Assembly: GCA_001642415.1 (NCBI GenBank)
Contig: LTDK01000173.1
Coordinates: forward strand, 62,001 to 126,000
DNA: 64,000 nt
DNA from: Nematocida ironsii
Taxonomy: Eukaryota; Microsporidia
Reading direction: 5' to 3'
Shown: positions 1-8,881 of the stretch, one piece after another
Position numbering within the stretch: position 1 is the stretch's first letter
Layout: the number at the start of each line of letters is the position of its first letter
The notes under the pieces: model-generated
Told to the model about the DNA's origin: nothing
The model's input: only the letters and a program-made list of their open reading frames with translations
Databases searched by the model: none
Made by a program: the position numbers and the translations under genes

Positions 1-789
1 GCTTGTCTCTATAAACTCTGGAGTCATTTCTCTTACAAATATATTGTTTTTTTGAAGAACGTTCCGGGTTGGATCGTGCTTCTCTATGCTGTATTTTACA
101 TTCAGGGAGTCTGGATAGCTCACATGCTCTTCACTGATCTTAACTCTGCTGTCATCCATATCAAAGGTGGGGATGAAGTACTCCTTGCGCAGCTGTATGG
201 TAATTCTTCTGTGCTTTGGCTGTACTATGTCCTTTAAGTCATCAAAGGTCATGTTAAATTTACTCCTGAACATACTCCTCTTGGCATGAATAAAGTATGT
301 TAGGATACTCTGCATGGGTATCAACATACCAACTGTATTGGTTTCTAGCGAGCATAAAATATTGCTGACCTGCACCTCTGCAATGGGAAGAAGAGTCAGA
401 TGAAGGCCTTTAATGTTTTTAAGACTGTTAGCAGAAAATTCAATTCCAACCATTTCATTGTCGTCTATTTTAAGTCTTTCTATACACTCAAAAATGCTAT
501 AGCTTCTTAATGATATGTGCACTGTGATGTAATCTGTGTTGTCATCTATGACCTGAGCAGTCATAGGAATGGAAGATGCAATGCGAACAGTTTTTAAGGA
601 ACCTGGTGTAATACTTCTAGGTGTAATTGGAATATACATATTGTTCTTAGATACACTAGAAGATGATTTAGTACTTCTGGATTTCCAAAATCTGTTTGTA
701 TTAATCTGCTCATGCCTAAGGCATACACTGTGTCTTGCTGCAAGTATAAGTAAAATAATACTTGTTCCAATGAAGGACAACTTTACCAT
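1..789 (-). CDS. Secreted protein of unknown function, 3' end outside the window
   Basis: An open frame of 263 codons runs from the ATG at 789 to the left edge without a stop, so the C-terminus is missing. The first 23 residues (start MVKLSFIGTSIILLILAARH) form a good signal peptide: basic n-region, hydrophobic core, small residues near a Cys. The rest is Ser/Lys-rich to about residue 50, then a soluble part with alternating hydrophobic residues that looks beta-rich. I recognise no domain. Codon use is more GC-rich than in the secreted family genes further right, closer to the housekeeping genes, so it may be conserved among microsporidia. No competing long frame exists on the other strand. 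The start is the first ATG preceding the hydrophobic segment. Confidence 0.7.
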   Translation of the reverse strand, partial: MVKLSFIGTSIILLILAARHSVCLRHEQINTNRFWKSRSTKSSSSVSKNNMYIPITPRSITPGSLKTVRIASSIPMTAQVIDDNTDYITVHISLRSYSIFECIERLKIDDNEMVGIEFSANSLKNIKGLHLTLLPIAEVQVSNILCSLETNTVGMLIPMQSILTYFIHAKRSMFRSKFNMTFDDLKDIVQPKHRRITIQLRKEYFIPTFDMDDSRVKISEEHVSYPDSLNVKYSIEKHDPTRNVLQKNNIFVREMTPEFIETS

Positions 790-1468
790 ATGCAAACTCT
801 CTTCTGCACATATTTATACACTAAAAGTGATAGATGAATATCATAAATACAAGAAACAAACAAAGAGTGACACCCCAAAACAAACAAAACAATATAAAAA
901 TAAAAACAAAAACAGCAAAAACAGACAAGATATCTTAATGTAAACAAACACCTAAGGCAATAGTAAACATCTAAAAGGCGTAAAAACAAACAAAAATCAA
1001 TAATTTATAAAAATAAGCCTGCATGAAAATTATTGCCATAAATACTCTCAGTACACTGGATTCCCACTGAGCTATATGCACTCTATTATATTTTTAATTT
1101 GGCTAGAATTGGATATGTACATAATTAATTTATAAATTTACTTAAATAACTCATTGAATATATTCATGTATTTAATTATACGGGCTGCTTTGAATTATGT
1201 CTTATAAGAATACTAGCTGAAATTAAAAATAATTTCACTTATTTTCAATTATAAACACTCTATAACTATTCCAGAATAAATTATAATTTTTGAATGTATT
1301 CATAATATTATTTTGGGTTATATACAAACTCTTTAACATATCTTGTCTATGAGTTTCGGGGTATGTTAAATAAATGTTTGTTCATCTGGGTTATTTATAT
1401 GAGTTTATATAAGATTATGCAAGCAATATCTATATATAGATTTATTTCCGGTTATTAAAAGTTTTATA
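790..1468. other. AT-rich intergenic region between divergent genes
   Basis: This 679 bp spacer holds no reading frame I can support. It separates the truncated left gene (minus strand) from the gene at 1469 (plus strand) and so must contain both promoters. Its right third carries the motif cluster described separately at 1311-1456. Confidence 0.6.
1311..1456 (+). promoter_or_regulatory. Cluster of four GGGTTAT-type motifs
   Basis: Four related words lie within 146 bp upstream of the gene at 1469: TTTTGGGTTATAT (1311), TTTCGGGGTAT (1354), CTGGGTTATTT (1386) and TTTCCGGTTATT (1445). The same word recurs near many other gene starts in the window in either orientation (for example 22842, 29233, 36134, 61452). 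CCC/GGG-type signals near microsporidian starts are described; assignment of this longer motif as a promoter element is inference. Confidence 0.45.
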
Positions 1469-2428
1469 ATGAACCAGATTAAAGAAGAGACTCTTCCAAA
1501 TAAAGAAGATCCTGATATAACCCGAAATAGTCTAAAAGCACTGGGCTGTGCGTTTACAGATGAAAACTCAGCAAGTTTTCTGGAAACAGATTCTTCTAAC
1601 TATACACAAAACAAGACCCAGCAATCACATAAATCATCTTTTAATACTGTGTTGAACATGTATCGCACAGGCGCAGATAATATGTTACAGGAGAAGCTGT
1701 GTGTATCACTCTATTGGTTCGTTGTCTTAAAGCCTGTTCTTATTGTATTTATAGAAAGGCTGAATAAAGAAAAACTTATACCAGAGACAGTAAATATATT
1801 TGCTATAAGACCAAATGGTGTGGCAAATTTAGATTATGCAATATACTTGCTACTAGAGCACAAATGGGTTCTACGCAAGAAACACTCTATCAGTAATTCA
1901 GAACTATCTCATATTCTCACTGTGCAAGATAAACATCTCCTTAGGCAGCTTTACAGGGACAAGGATCGCATACATAGTATACTGCAGGAACTGCACAATA
2001 TAATCTATGCCACTTCAAACACTAGTAGTGAATGCGCACCAAGCATACACACGCGTCAATTTTCTCATACAAATTCCATAAATAATTCTAGTTATTACTC
2101 TGTGCAGCAGAGAATAAAATCCATTAATGATAGACTCCACACATTCTTAATAAAGAATGATTTCACCAGAGAAGAGAAAGAATACGTTACAAATAGAATA
2201 AAAAAACACATATTCGTGCTGTCTTGTGCTAATGATACTTCAAATCACTCAATACATCTAAATCATTCAACCCAAAATTTAAATAATTCAGGCCATACAG
2301 ATTTGCTTATGTCCTCTGAGTCCACAATGGATTCTGTGCTAAAAGACATTATTGTTATTCGAATGCGTGCGTGTTTACTTATTATGGTAAGTTGCCTGGC
2401 ATTTTTCCTATGCTTTATTTCTGATTGA
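1469..2428 (+). CDS. Family A protein with C-terminal membrane anchor (short member)
   Basis: A 319-residue protein without signal peptide, ending in one hydrophobic helix (about residues 297-316) and a two-residue tail, as in tail-anchored proteins. Residues 110-175 match the two larger neighbours at 7051 and 8882: a LDYAIYLLLEHKW block aligns with their LDYALALLMKHRW and LDYALALLVKYRW, followed by an LLRQLYRDKDRI block. The family members are otherwise divergent. This copy lacks most of the N-terminal half (about 150 residues) seen in the others, and instead has a Ser/Asn/Thr-rich start. Function is unknown; topology predicts a cytosolic helical body held on a membrane. SMC2 and an RNase P subunit gene separate it from its paralogues, so the duplication is not simply tandem. 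Confidence 0.75.
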   Translation: MNQIKEETLPNKEDPDITRNSLKALGCAFTDENSASFLETDSSNYTQNKTQQSHKSSFNTVLNMYRTGADNMLQEKLCVSLYWFVVLKPVLIVFIERLNKEKLIPETVNIFAIRPNGVANLDYAIYLLLEHKWVLRKKHSISNSELSHILTVQDKHLLRQLYRDKDRIHSILQELHNIIYATSNTSSECAPSIHTRQFSHTNSINNSSYYSVQQRIKSINDRLHTFLIKNDFTREEKEYVTNRIKKHIFVLSCANDTSNHSIHLNHSTQNLNNSGHTDLLMSSESTMDSVLKDIIVIRMRACLLIMVSCLAFFLCFISD

Positions 2429-2651
2429 TCCTTCTAAGTTAGCTGTAGATACTTTACTAAATGATATTATAATTTTATGTCTGTTACATTCTTACTCTGT
2501 TACAAATCATTCCATGCTCTTTATATATTTTACTATTCAAATACACCACTAAACATCAATTAAATAATTTATTATAGAAAGAACTACCAGAGACAGCTTA
2601 ATTCTACATTAGTCTATATTTACACTGTAAACACTTACTTTATACTTTAAA

Positions 2652-2969
2652 CTATACTCCAGCTAGAAATGCATCTATGTCATATGACCCTCTTACATAA
2701 ACATTCTTATAGACAGATCCTATAGGAAATTTAGTTGTTTCCCGGCACTTTGTGCACGTGACAAAGAATTCATTTTTATTTACTCTCACAGTACAATTCA
2801 CTACAGGAATATTTACTTTTTTACAGTTAAAGCAAATAACAGTTTTATCAGAAAGAGACAGTTCTTCTGAGGAATTCTTCAGAATATTTCCTAACTTAGA
2901 AATAAACAACGAATCAAGCCCATTCTTGTTGTACCATAAAATAAGACTACAAAAGTATTCAAGAAACAT
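2652..2969 (-). CDS. RPR2: RNase P/MRP protein subunit Rpr2/Rpp21-like (zinc ribbon)
   Basis: A 105-residue protein. Four cysteines C46xxC49 and C72xxC75 flank the sequence KVNIPVVNCTVRVNK, which has the pattern of the Rpr2/Rpp21/Snm1 family (C-x2-C, a 'lipg..crvR' segment, then tC-x2-C and a basic 'KFP' after the second knuckle). An N-terminal helical part of about 40 residues precedes it, as in the family. The expected role is processing of pre-tRNA 5' ends as part of RNase P, or of pre-rRNA in RNase MRP. The start is the ATG at 2969; it faces SMC2 with only 17 bp between the two start codons, so the pair must share a promoter. Alternative: another small zinc-ribbon RNA-binding protein. Confidence 0.7.
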   Translation of the reverse strand: MFLEYFCSLILWYNKNGLDSLFISKLGNILKNSSEELSLSDKTVICFNCKKVNIPVVNCTVRVNKNEFFVTCTKCRETTKFPIGSVYKNVYVRGSYDIDAFLAGV

Positions 2970-2986
2970 TCGCAAATAAAATTTTA
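2970..2986. promoter_or_regulatory. Minimal bidirectional spacer with AAATTTT-like signal
   Basis: Only 17 bp separate the start codons of the Rpr2-like gene (minus) and SMC2 (plus). The spacer contains AAATAAAATTTTA immediately before the SMC2 ATG. AAATTT-like signals close to start codons have been described in microsporidia; the core promoters must lie inside the opposite gene or in this spacer. Confidence 0.5.
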
Positions 2987-5900
2987 ATGCATTTGGAAAG
3001 CATTGAGGTAGAAGGATTCAAAAGTTATGGAACAAGAACGGTGATAAGTCCCATGGACAAGTCATTTACAGCAATAACCGGGTTAAATGGAACAGGAAAA
3101 AGCAATATTCTTGATGCAATTTGCTTTGTACTTGGTGTAGATACTCCTCGTCTTTTAAGGAGCAGCAGTATGAAAGATTTGATATTCAAACAGTCAAAGA
3201 CCACAAGCGGGTCAGCAAAGGTTTCCTTGGTCTTCAACAATAAAGAGAAAGAGCGGGGTCCAATAGGATATACAGAGGTTGACACAATAAAGTTAACCAG
3301 AATAATAACAGAGGACGGTAAGACAAAATATCTTCTTAATGATCACAATGTAAGTACTAAGACGGTTACTCGTCTACTGCAGTGTGTGGGCCTATCGTCT
3401 AGCAAGGCTGGGTATACCCCAGGCGGCGGCAGAGTAGAAAAGCAGGCGCCGTACTTTATAGTCATGCAGGGCCGAGTCAGTCGAATATTGTCAATGAAAA
3501 GCACGCAATTTCTGACGCTTTTAGAAGAGTGTTCTGGTACAAGCGTGTACAGGACAGAAAAGTACAAGGCGTACAGCACTCTAGAAAAGAAGCAAAAAAA
3601 GCTTCTGGAGACAAAGGACACGCTCTCTAAAACAATATTTCCATTTTTAGAAAGATTGAGAAAGGAGAGAGATGATTACTACGCACACAAGGAAGCAGCG
3701 GAGAAGAAACTAGCGCTTGAAGCCGCGCTTGTTAAGTGCAAGAGCTCTCTGGAGTATAAAGAGGCTGAAGAGGCAATTGAGGAAAGAGAAGGAATCCAGA
3801 GGCGTTTATATGAAATAGAAAAAGAAATAGAAGAGAAAACTAGAGAAATTGTAGATGTGGATGTAGTAGATGTAGACATAGCTGGCATTCAGGAAAGAAT
3901 AGACAGTCGGAATAGGGAGATCGCCAAATTAATGATAGATGTCGAGGAAGAAGAGGCTCTGGCTGCACAGAAGCAGATCAATAAGAAAGAGAAAGAAATA
4001 GAAAGAATACTCACAGCTTATGAAGAGATAGTAAAGAGTATGCAGATGCACGAAGAAGATGACCAGAGAGAAAACACTATAGAGGAAATGCCAGTGTTGG
4101 GGGCAGAAAAGGCCAAGCCCAATGCAGCAGATAGCGATGATAAGAAGGCCGAGATAGAGCGAACACTTACTAGGCTAGAGGCAAAAGAAAGCGCACTGAT
4201 GCAGGCAGATCGGCAGAGAGATAGTCTGGCAAAAGAGAGGAAAAGAGAAGGGCTCAGCGCACAGCTGGATGATATCTCTAAAGAGCTCTTAAGAGTGCAA
4301 GAAAAATGCGAGTTGGGTAAGCGGCAGGGCATGTCAGAAGAAAAGGCCAGAGCCAATATTGAAGCACATAAAAAGCATCCTGTAAGATCTCTTGATGAAA
4401 TAAGAAGAGAAATTGATCGAATGAAAAGAGAGCTGGGTTATCCTGTGCGAGACGGTGTTTATGGGAAGGTAAAAGAATTAATTGAGATAATTGACGTGCA
4501 GCATGAGGTCAGTGTAGGTGTAGTTCTGGGCGCGCGGAAGGAATATTTGGTTGTTGAGAACGAGGCAGTTGGAAAGAGCGTAATTGAAGAGGTTTCCAGA
4601 GAGGGTAGAAGGATAGATGTGATTCCGCTGAACAAAATTGTGGGTCGTCGGATAGAGCCTAAAAAAGAAGACCGGGCGAGGGAGTATGGAAGTATTCCTC
4701 TGATAGAAGCAGTGAATTATCCAGCCGAGATTAAAAAGGCCATGGAGTATTTACTAGGAGGCTATATTTTAAGTAAAGAAAGGTCTACTGCTATTAAGCT
4801 AAGAGACAACGAGGGCATTACTTCAGTTACTATAGATGGCGAGCTATTTGACAAAAGAGGAACAATCACTGGAGGAAGCATAGACAGAAACAAGTATCGC
4901 TTCAACAAAACAACAAAAAAGGATGATCTTCTTACTCTGCAAAAAGAGGAGAGAACAGCCCGGGCCATTATACAGCAATGCTCATTCAAGGAGCTTTCAG
5001 AAAGCCAAGAGTATCTTAAACTACTTACACATCAACAAGAACTGCTTAGACAGGCTGCTCAGACAAAAGCAGAGATAGATGCACTAGGCAGGGAAACTGT
5101 ACAGGAAGACGAGATAAAGGGGCTTACACAAAAGATCCATCGGCTTACTGAAGTGAAGAACAGCTTGTCTGCTAAGTATGCAGAGAAAGAAAAAAGTGCA
5201 GAAAGACTTAAGGAAATATCTGAGAAACTGAAAGAAGCAAAGAAGAGAGAGGAGCAGTTAAAAGAAGAAATCAAAAGAGACGAAGCATTAAAGTTTGAAG
5301 GCATAAAAAACAATGAAGTGAATCGAGCAAGAAGGTCTATTCAGATAAAAGAAAGAAGAAGAATAGAAATGGATATTGACCAAATCAAAAAAGAAAAAAT
5401 TAAGCACGAAATACGGTACAAGAAAATAGAAAATGTTACACTAGGCGACAGAAAAGCAAGAAGTAAAAAAACAAAAGCTGAATTAGAAACCGAGCTTCTG
5501 CAAATTCAAGAAGAGTTGAATTATATTCGAACCATTCCAAGAAAGGATATAAACAAAAAAAACATTGAAATACTGCAGAAGAATGAGGAAATTGAGCTGG
5601 AGCTGAAAGAAAGAATCAAAAAGCTTCAAATCGACAAAGAAACAATTGAAGAGTCTTTGAAGAAGTTAAATACTGCGGAGACTGAAACTATAGAAGAAAT
5701 CTTTCATTCTGTTAACAAAAGAATCGGGCGGTATATTAAATACTTCATCCCAAATGCTGATGCAAAGCTAGAGAGTGTTAATGGGTCTGTGATGCACGGA
5801 GTAGAATTGCATGTAAAGATAGGTACGTGGAAAAAGGGTCTTACTGAACTGAGCGGTGGACAGAGATCTCTCTGTGCACTCAGCTTAATATTTGCACTCC

Positions 5901-6112
5901 TTAAAACAAAACCATCTCCATTATATATTCTTGATGAGATAGATGCAGCTCTTGATGCATCACACACTGAAGCAATGGGGCGCATGATACAGAATGAGTT
6001 TGTTGGATCACAGTTTGTTGTGGTCTCTCTGAAAGATGGAATGTACCACAATGCAAATGTTCTGTTCCAGACATACATTAGAGAGGGAACATCTGGAGTC
6101 AGAAGAATGTAA
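2987..6112 (+). CDS. SMC2: Condensin subunit SMC2
   Basis: A 1041-residue SMC ATPase. Walker A GLNGTGKS is at residues 32-39, the hinge lies at roughly 475-640, the ABC signature LSGGQ at 955-959 and Walker B ILDEID at 981-986. The subfamily is SMC2: the N-terminus MHLESIEVEGFKSY with ITGLNGTGKSNILD, the YFIVMQGRV segment before the coiled coil, and the C-terminal ELSGGQRSL and SQFVVVSLKDGM blocks all follow SMC2 rather than SMC1, 3 or 4. Between head and hinge lie two long coiled-coil arms rich in Glu, Lys and Arg. At 1041 residues it is about 150 shorter than animal or fungal SMC2, the loss being in the arms. It compacts mitotic chromosomes with SMC4. The gene is more GC-rich than the family genes around it. 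Confidence 0.95.
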   Translation: MHLESIEVEGFKSYGTRTVISPMDKSFTAITGLNGTGKSNILDAICFVLGVDTPRLLRSSSMKDLIFKQSKTTSGSAKVSLVFNNKEKERGPIGYTEVDTIKLTRIITEDGKTKYLLNDHNVSTKTVTRLLQCVGLSSSKAGYTPGGGRVEKQAPYFIVMQGRVSRILSMKSTQFLTLLEECSGTSVYRTEKYKAYSTLEKKQKKLLETKDTLSKTIFPFLERLRKERDDYYAHKEAAEKKLALEAALVKCKSSLEYKEAEEAIEEREGIQRRLYEIEKEIEEKTREIVDVDVVDVDIAGIQERIDSRNREIAKLMIDVEEEEALAAQKQINKKEKEIERILTAYEEIVKSMQMHEEDDQRENTIEEMPVLGAEKAKPNAADSDDKKAEIERTLTRLEAKESALMQADRQRDSLAKERKREGLSAQLDDISKELLRVQEKCELGKRQGMSEEKARANIEAHKKHPVRSLDEIRREIDRMKRELGYPVRDGVYGKVKELIEIIDVQHEVSVGVVLGARKEYLVVENEAVGKSVIEEVSREGRRIDVIPLNKIVGRRIEPKKEDRAREYGSIPLIEAVNYPAEIKKAMEYLLGGYILSKERSTAIKLRDNEGITSVTIDGELFDKRGTITGGSIDRNKYRFNKTTKKDDLLTLQKEERTARAIIQQCSFKELSESQEYLKLLTHQQELLRQAAQTKAEIDALGRETVQEDEIKGLTQKIHRLTEVKNSLSAKYAEKEKSAERLKEISEKLKEAKKREEQLKEEIKRDEALKFEGIKNNEVNRARRSIQIKERRRIEMDIDQIKKEKIKHEIRYKKIENVTLGDRKARSKKTKAELETELLQIQEELNYIRTIPRKDINKKNIEILQKNEEIELELKERIKKLQIDKETIEESLKKLNTAETETIEEIFHSVNKRIGRYIKYFIPNADAKLESVNGSVMHGVELHVKIGTWKKGLTELSGGQRSLCALSLIFALLKTKPSPLYILDEIDAALDASHTEAMGRMIQNEFVGSQFVVVSLKDGMYHNANVLFQTYIREGTSGVRRM

Positions 6113-6529
6113 ACTGTTATATCTTAGTGTTTTATAATAATGTTCTGTATAAATATCCATTCTGTGCTTTTTAGACTAGTTCTACTGAGTATATTCATAC
6201 TATTACAGACTTCTAATATTTTTACTAAACCATATAGTACATCCTCTCTGTATAGTATACACTATGTTGTATTATAAGAACATGTGGTTTAATCTATATC
6301 CATGCTTTTTTATGCTAGTATATGTGTATAAATATGTCTATGTGTGTTATTATAGTGTATTTTCTCATAATAATAGAAATATTCTGTTTGGTTTAAATCG
6401 TATGAGGAATAGCTACATAATATTAAATAAAAATAAAAGTGTACACTAAAATTATTTTAATTTCGAGTTATTTCTGATTTATTATATTCTTATACGCAAT
6501 AAAATATTTAATATGTTAGTTTCTATCGT

Positions 6530-6670
6530 ATGAGAGGAACCATGCCTAATGTAGGGGCCTCACGCCCACGTCCGCGAAGTCTTATAGAGCTGTATAATTG
6601 GAAATTGAAGCTATATAACCCGAAAATAATAAAAAATTTGGATGAGTTTACATATTGTACCAGGGATTAA
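6530..6670 (+). other. 46-codon reading frame over a GC-rich island; small gene or structured RNA
   Basis: The island around 6545-6600 stands out from the AT-rich spacer. It is spanned by a 46-codon frame, MRGTMPNVGASRPRPRSLIE at its start, ending at a TAA at 6668-6670. A possible hairpin pairs GGGC and GCCC across a five-base loop (around 6555-6571). I recognise neither a protein nor an RNA family. The frame also reads through a copy of the recurrent ATAACCCGAAAA motif, which argues against it being a normal gene. It could be a small species-specific protein, an RNA, or the relic of a lost gene. Confidence 0.2.
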
Positions 6671-6969
6671 CCAACTTAATAAAGTATGTTTTTCATTCAC
6701 TTGATAGGTTTATGTGCCATTTCTGTGTATTTCTAGAAATTCCCATATAAATATTCTTATCTTATTATGTAAAGGACAAATAATATTTTATTTTTAAATA
6801 AATCATGCTTATATTACATGCATTATAATAGGATTTCCTCTTCTTTAAATGAAACAGCATAAGAGATATATCAGGAATTAAACAGAAAGCGTTTTTATCA
6901 AGCAAATACCATATAATTATAAAAACCATCTGGCAATAGAATATTTTGTAATATAATCAGAAATCAAAA

Positions 6970-7050
6970 TTATTTATGCCTTACAGGTTTTTATAGATGT
7001 AAAAGGAAAATTTCGGATATTTATACTAAAAATTTGTTTTTAATTAAACA
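6970..7050 (+). promoter_or_regulatory. Promoter region conserved between tandem family A genes
   Basis: The 80 bp before the ATG at 7051 resemble the 80 bp before the ATG at 8882: ATGCCTTACA, a TTTTTATAG stretch, AAAGGAAA, then AAAAATTTGTTTTTAATTAA here against AAAAATTTATTTTAAATTAA there. ATTTCGGATAT (7010-7020) is a variant of the window-wide motif. The spacing to the ATG is the same in both, so the promoter was duplicated with the gene or is under selection. Confidence 0.5.
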
Positions 7051-8514
7051 ATGGACACAATTAGGGCAATGCGCAAGAGACTAACCCACGTACATATTCC
7101 ACGAAGCATAACAAACAATCCATTGGTAGTTGATCCAAACTATGCAGCTAGACAATTAGGCAGCACACAAGAAAAAATCAATGGAGATGAGATATATATG
7201 TATGTTCTACCTAAAGTACTTGAAGATGCATGCCAAAATATTGAAATGAAAGATGCCAAGATATCCATGGAAATGGATAAGAAAGCCATGCTTGAAGAAG
7301 TAGACAAGTACTTTAGCCAATTTAATAGCCAGCCAATACATATATCTGAAGAAGAGCTGACGTCTATAGTACAAAAAATATTGATTAAAAATATAAAATA
7401 TAAAGTAGATGGAGTAACCGATACAACATGTAATAATCACATGAAAGAAATGGGATCTCTAATTACAGAGAACCGTATAGTGTTTAATAGCACTGTGAAT
7501 ATACGCCTTCTCTTTCGCGATGATAAATATAAAATGACACACCCAGTGCAAGCATGCATAGACCTAAGTAAGGAATTGATATCTGATGGAATTTTAGAAG
7601 AAGAAATAAAGTTCGGACTAGAAAAGCTTACTAAATGGTATAAATATATACTTTCACACAAGGGCATTAATCCATATAACTATCTTACATACGCTGCACA
7701 AGTAATGAATGAGAATCTGTTCACTAGTTTTATACTAAGCGAAACACTAGATAATATTCTTGCAAACTTTACAGCTAATATGAAAATGGAAACAAAGGAA
7801 GAGCCAGAGAAAATTGACTTATTTTCCGCTAGATTAGATGGTATGACTCATCTTGATTATGCACTTGCTCTATTGATGAAACACCGCTGGGAAATAGCTG
7901 ATTATTATGATGAAGATAAAAAAGAGAAAAGAGAATTTACTCTTTCTGGATATGATAAGCAATTGCTACAGCAGTTATATACAGATAGAAAAATTGTTCG
8001 TGATGCATTTCAGTCTATAAGAGAAATAACAGAAGACAGTGAAAAGTACATTCCTAGTGGTTTGCTTGGGTCATATTTACAAACTACATATGACGAGGAG
8101 CTAAATGTTATAGATCCATCTTCTATTACATACGAAAATAAAAAAATTCATGACAGCTTGGATAAAGCCATGGAAAAATATGAAAATTCACCTTTTGAAA
8201 TCAAAAGATATATTTTAGATCGAGTAGACCTCTACAAGAGTCTTATAGCCGATCATATAAACTCAAGAAATGAGGCAAAGGGCAGTAATAAACTACAGAA
8301 TTTAATTCAAAGCACCTATATGAAAAATAAACTTATAGGGTCAGCAGCAATACTAACTACACTTTCTATGGGTGCGATTACAACATTGGCTCTTCGAAGT
8401 AGATCTATAGGAACCCTTGCAATACTGGATTCTTATAATGACAGTGTTATGGAGAATGCTAGCAGTAGCATTGGCCACCAAAGTGACCAAAGATATCGCT
8501 CTAACAGCCATTAA
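7051..8514 (+). CDS. Family A protein with C-terminal membrane anchor
   Basis: A 487-residue protein, paralogous over its whole length to the next gene (8882-10336) and in its C-terminal half to the gene at 1469. Shared blocks include VLPKVLEDACQN near residue 52, the DGVTDTT segment, a YNYLTYAAQVMNENLFTS block, and HLDYALALLMKHRW near residue 270 followed by LLQQLYTDRKIV. There is no signal peptide. One hydrophobic helix at about 428-449 is followed by a short Ser-rich tail, so the body probably faces the cytosol (or parasite surface if exported by another route). No catalytic motif is visible. It is a lineage-specific expanded family; the start is the first ATG after the conserved promoter segment. 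Confidence 0.8.
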   Translation: MDTIRAMRKRLTHVHIPRSITNNPLVVDPNYAARQLGSTQEKINGDEIYMYVLPKVLEDACQNIEMKDAKISMEMDKKAMLEEVDKYFSQFNSQPIHISEEELTSIVQKILIKNIKYKVDGVTDTTCNNHMKEMGSLITENRIVFNSTVNIRLLFRDDKYKMTHPVQACIDLSKELISDGILEEEIKFGLEKLTKWYKYILSHKGINPYNYLTYAAQVMNENLFTSFILSETLDNILANFTANMKMETKEEPEKIDLFSARLDGMTHLDYALALLMKHRWEIADYYDEDKKEKREFTLSGYDKQLLQQLYTDRKIVRDAFQSIREITEDSEKYIPSGLLGSYLQTTYDEELNVIDPSSITYENKKIHDSLDKAMEKYENSPFEIKRYILDRVDLYKSLIADHINSRNEAKGSNKLQNLIQSTYMKNKLIGSAAILTTLSMGAITTLALRSRSIGTLAILDSYNDSVMENASSSIGHQSDQRYRSNSH

Positions 8515-8881
8515 TCATATGAATAGCATCCCATAGGATTAATAAAAATCAATTTTTCGGGTTATATTTTTATATTTTTAGAACAGCTATTTTTTCCTTG
8601 AAGGCATACACATACGAAAACTTACTGTTTATTGAAATACAAAAGCTCTTATATAGTCTATACTCCAATCATTTATAATAGCAATATACCTACTCCTATC
8701 ACAAATGATGCACAAATATATATTATCATCACACCAATTATTGCTATTCTAGATCATACTATCCAAACCCAACAATAACTATGCATAATTTATTAAAAAT
8801 AAAATTCATGCCTTACATTTTTTATAGGCATAAAGGAAACTTTGAATATTTAAGGTAAAAAATTTATTTTAAATTAAAATA
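8515..8881. other. Spacer between tandem family A genes
   Basis: A 367 bp spacer. TTTTTCGGGTTATAT (8553-8567) is a strong copy of the recurrent motif. 8645-8750 is a diverged repeat of 17695-17792. The final 80 bp are the promoter segment shared with the gene at 7051, containing ATGCCTTACA (8811) and AAAAATTTATTTTAAATTAA. Confidence 0.5.
8645..8750. repeat. Diverged intergenic repeat, copy 1
   Basis: About 100 bp here align by eye with 17695-17792 (shared ATATAGT, ATCATTTAT, ATATCACAAATGATGCA-like block, ATATATTA, ATCAC, AATTATTG). On the minus strand both copies read as a short hydrophobic stretch ending in TAA, as if they were the eroded 3' ends of genes encoding a C-terminal membrane helix. 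Confidence 0.4.

Larger units (their letters stand above)
6113..7050. other. Long intergenic region between SMC2 and the first tandem family A gene
   Basis: A 938 bp AT-rich spacer. It holds a 61-codon Tyr-rich frame (6264-6449) that I consider chance, a GC-richer island at about 6540-6600 described separately, copies of the recurrent motif (TTTCGAGTTATTT near 6461, ATAACCCGAAAAT near 6615) and, at 6970-7050, the promoter region shared by sequence with the paralogue at 8882. Confidence 0.5.

Noticed and set aside
6264..6449. 61-codon Tyr/Asn-rich frame
   Set aside because: Composition is what random AT-rich DNA gives; no conservation or domain visible.
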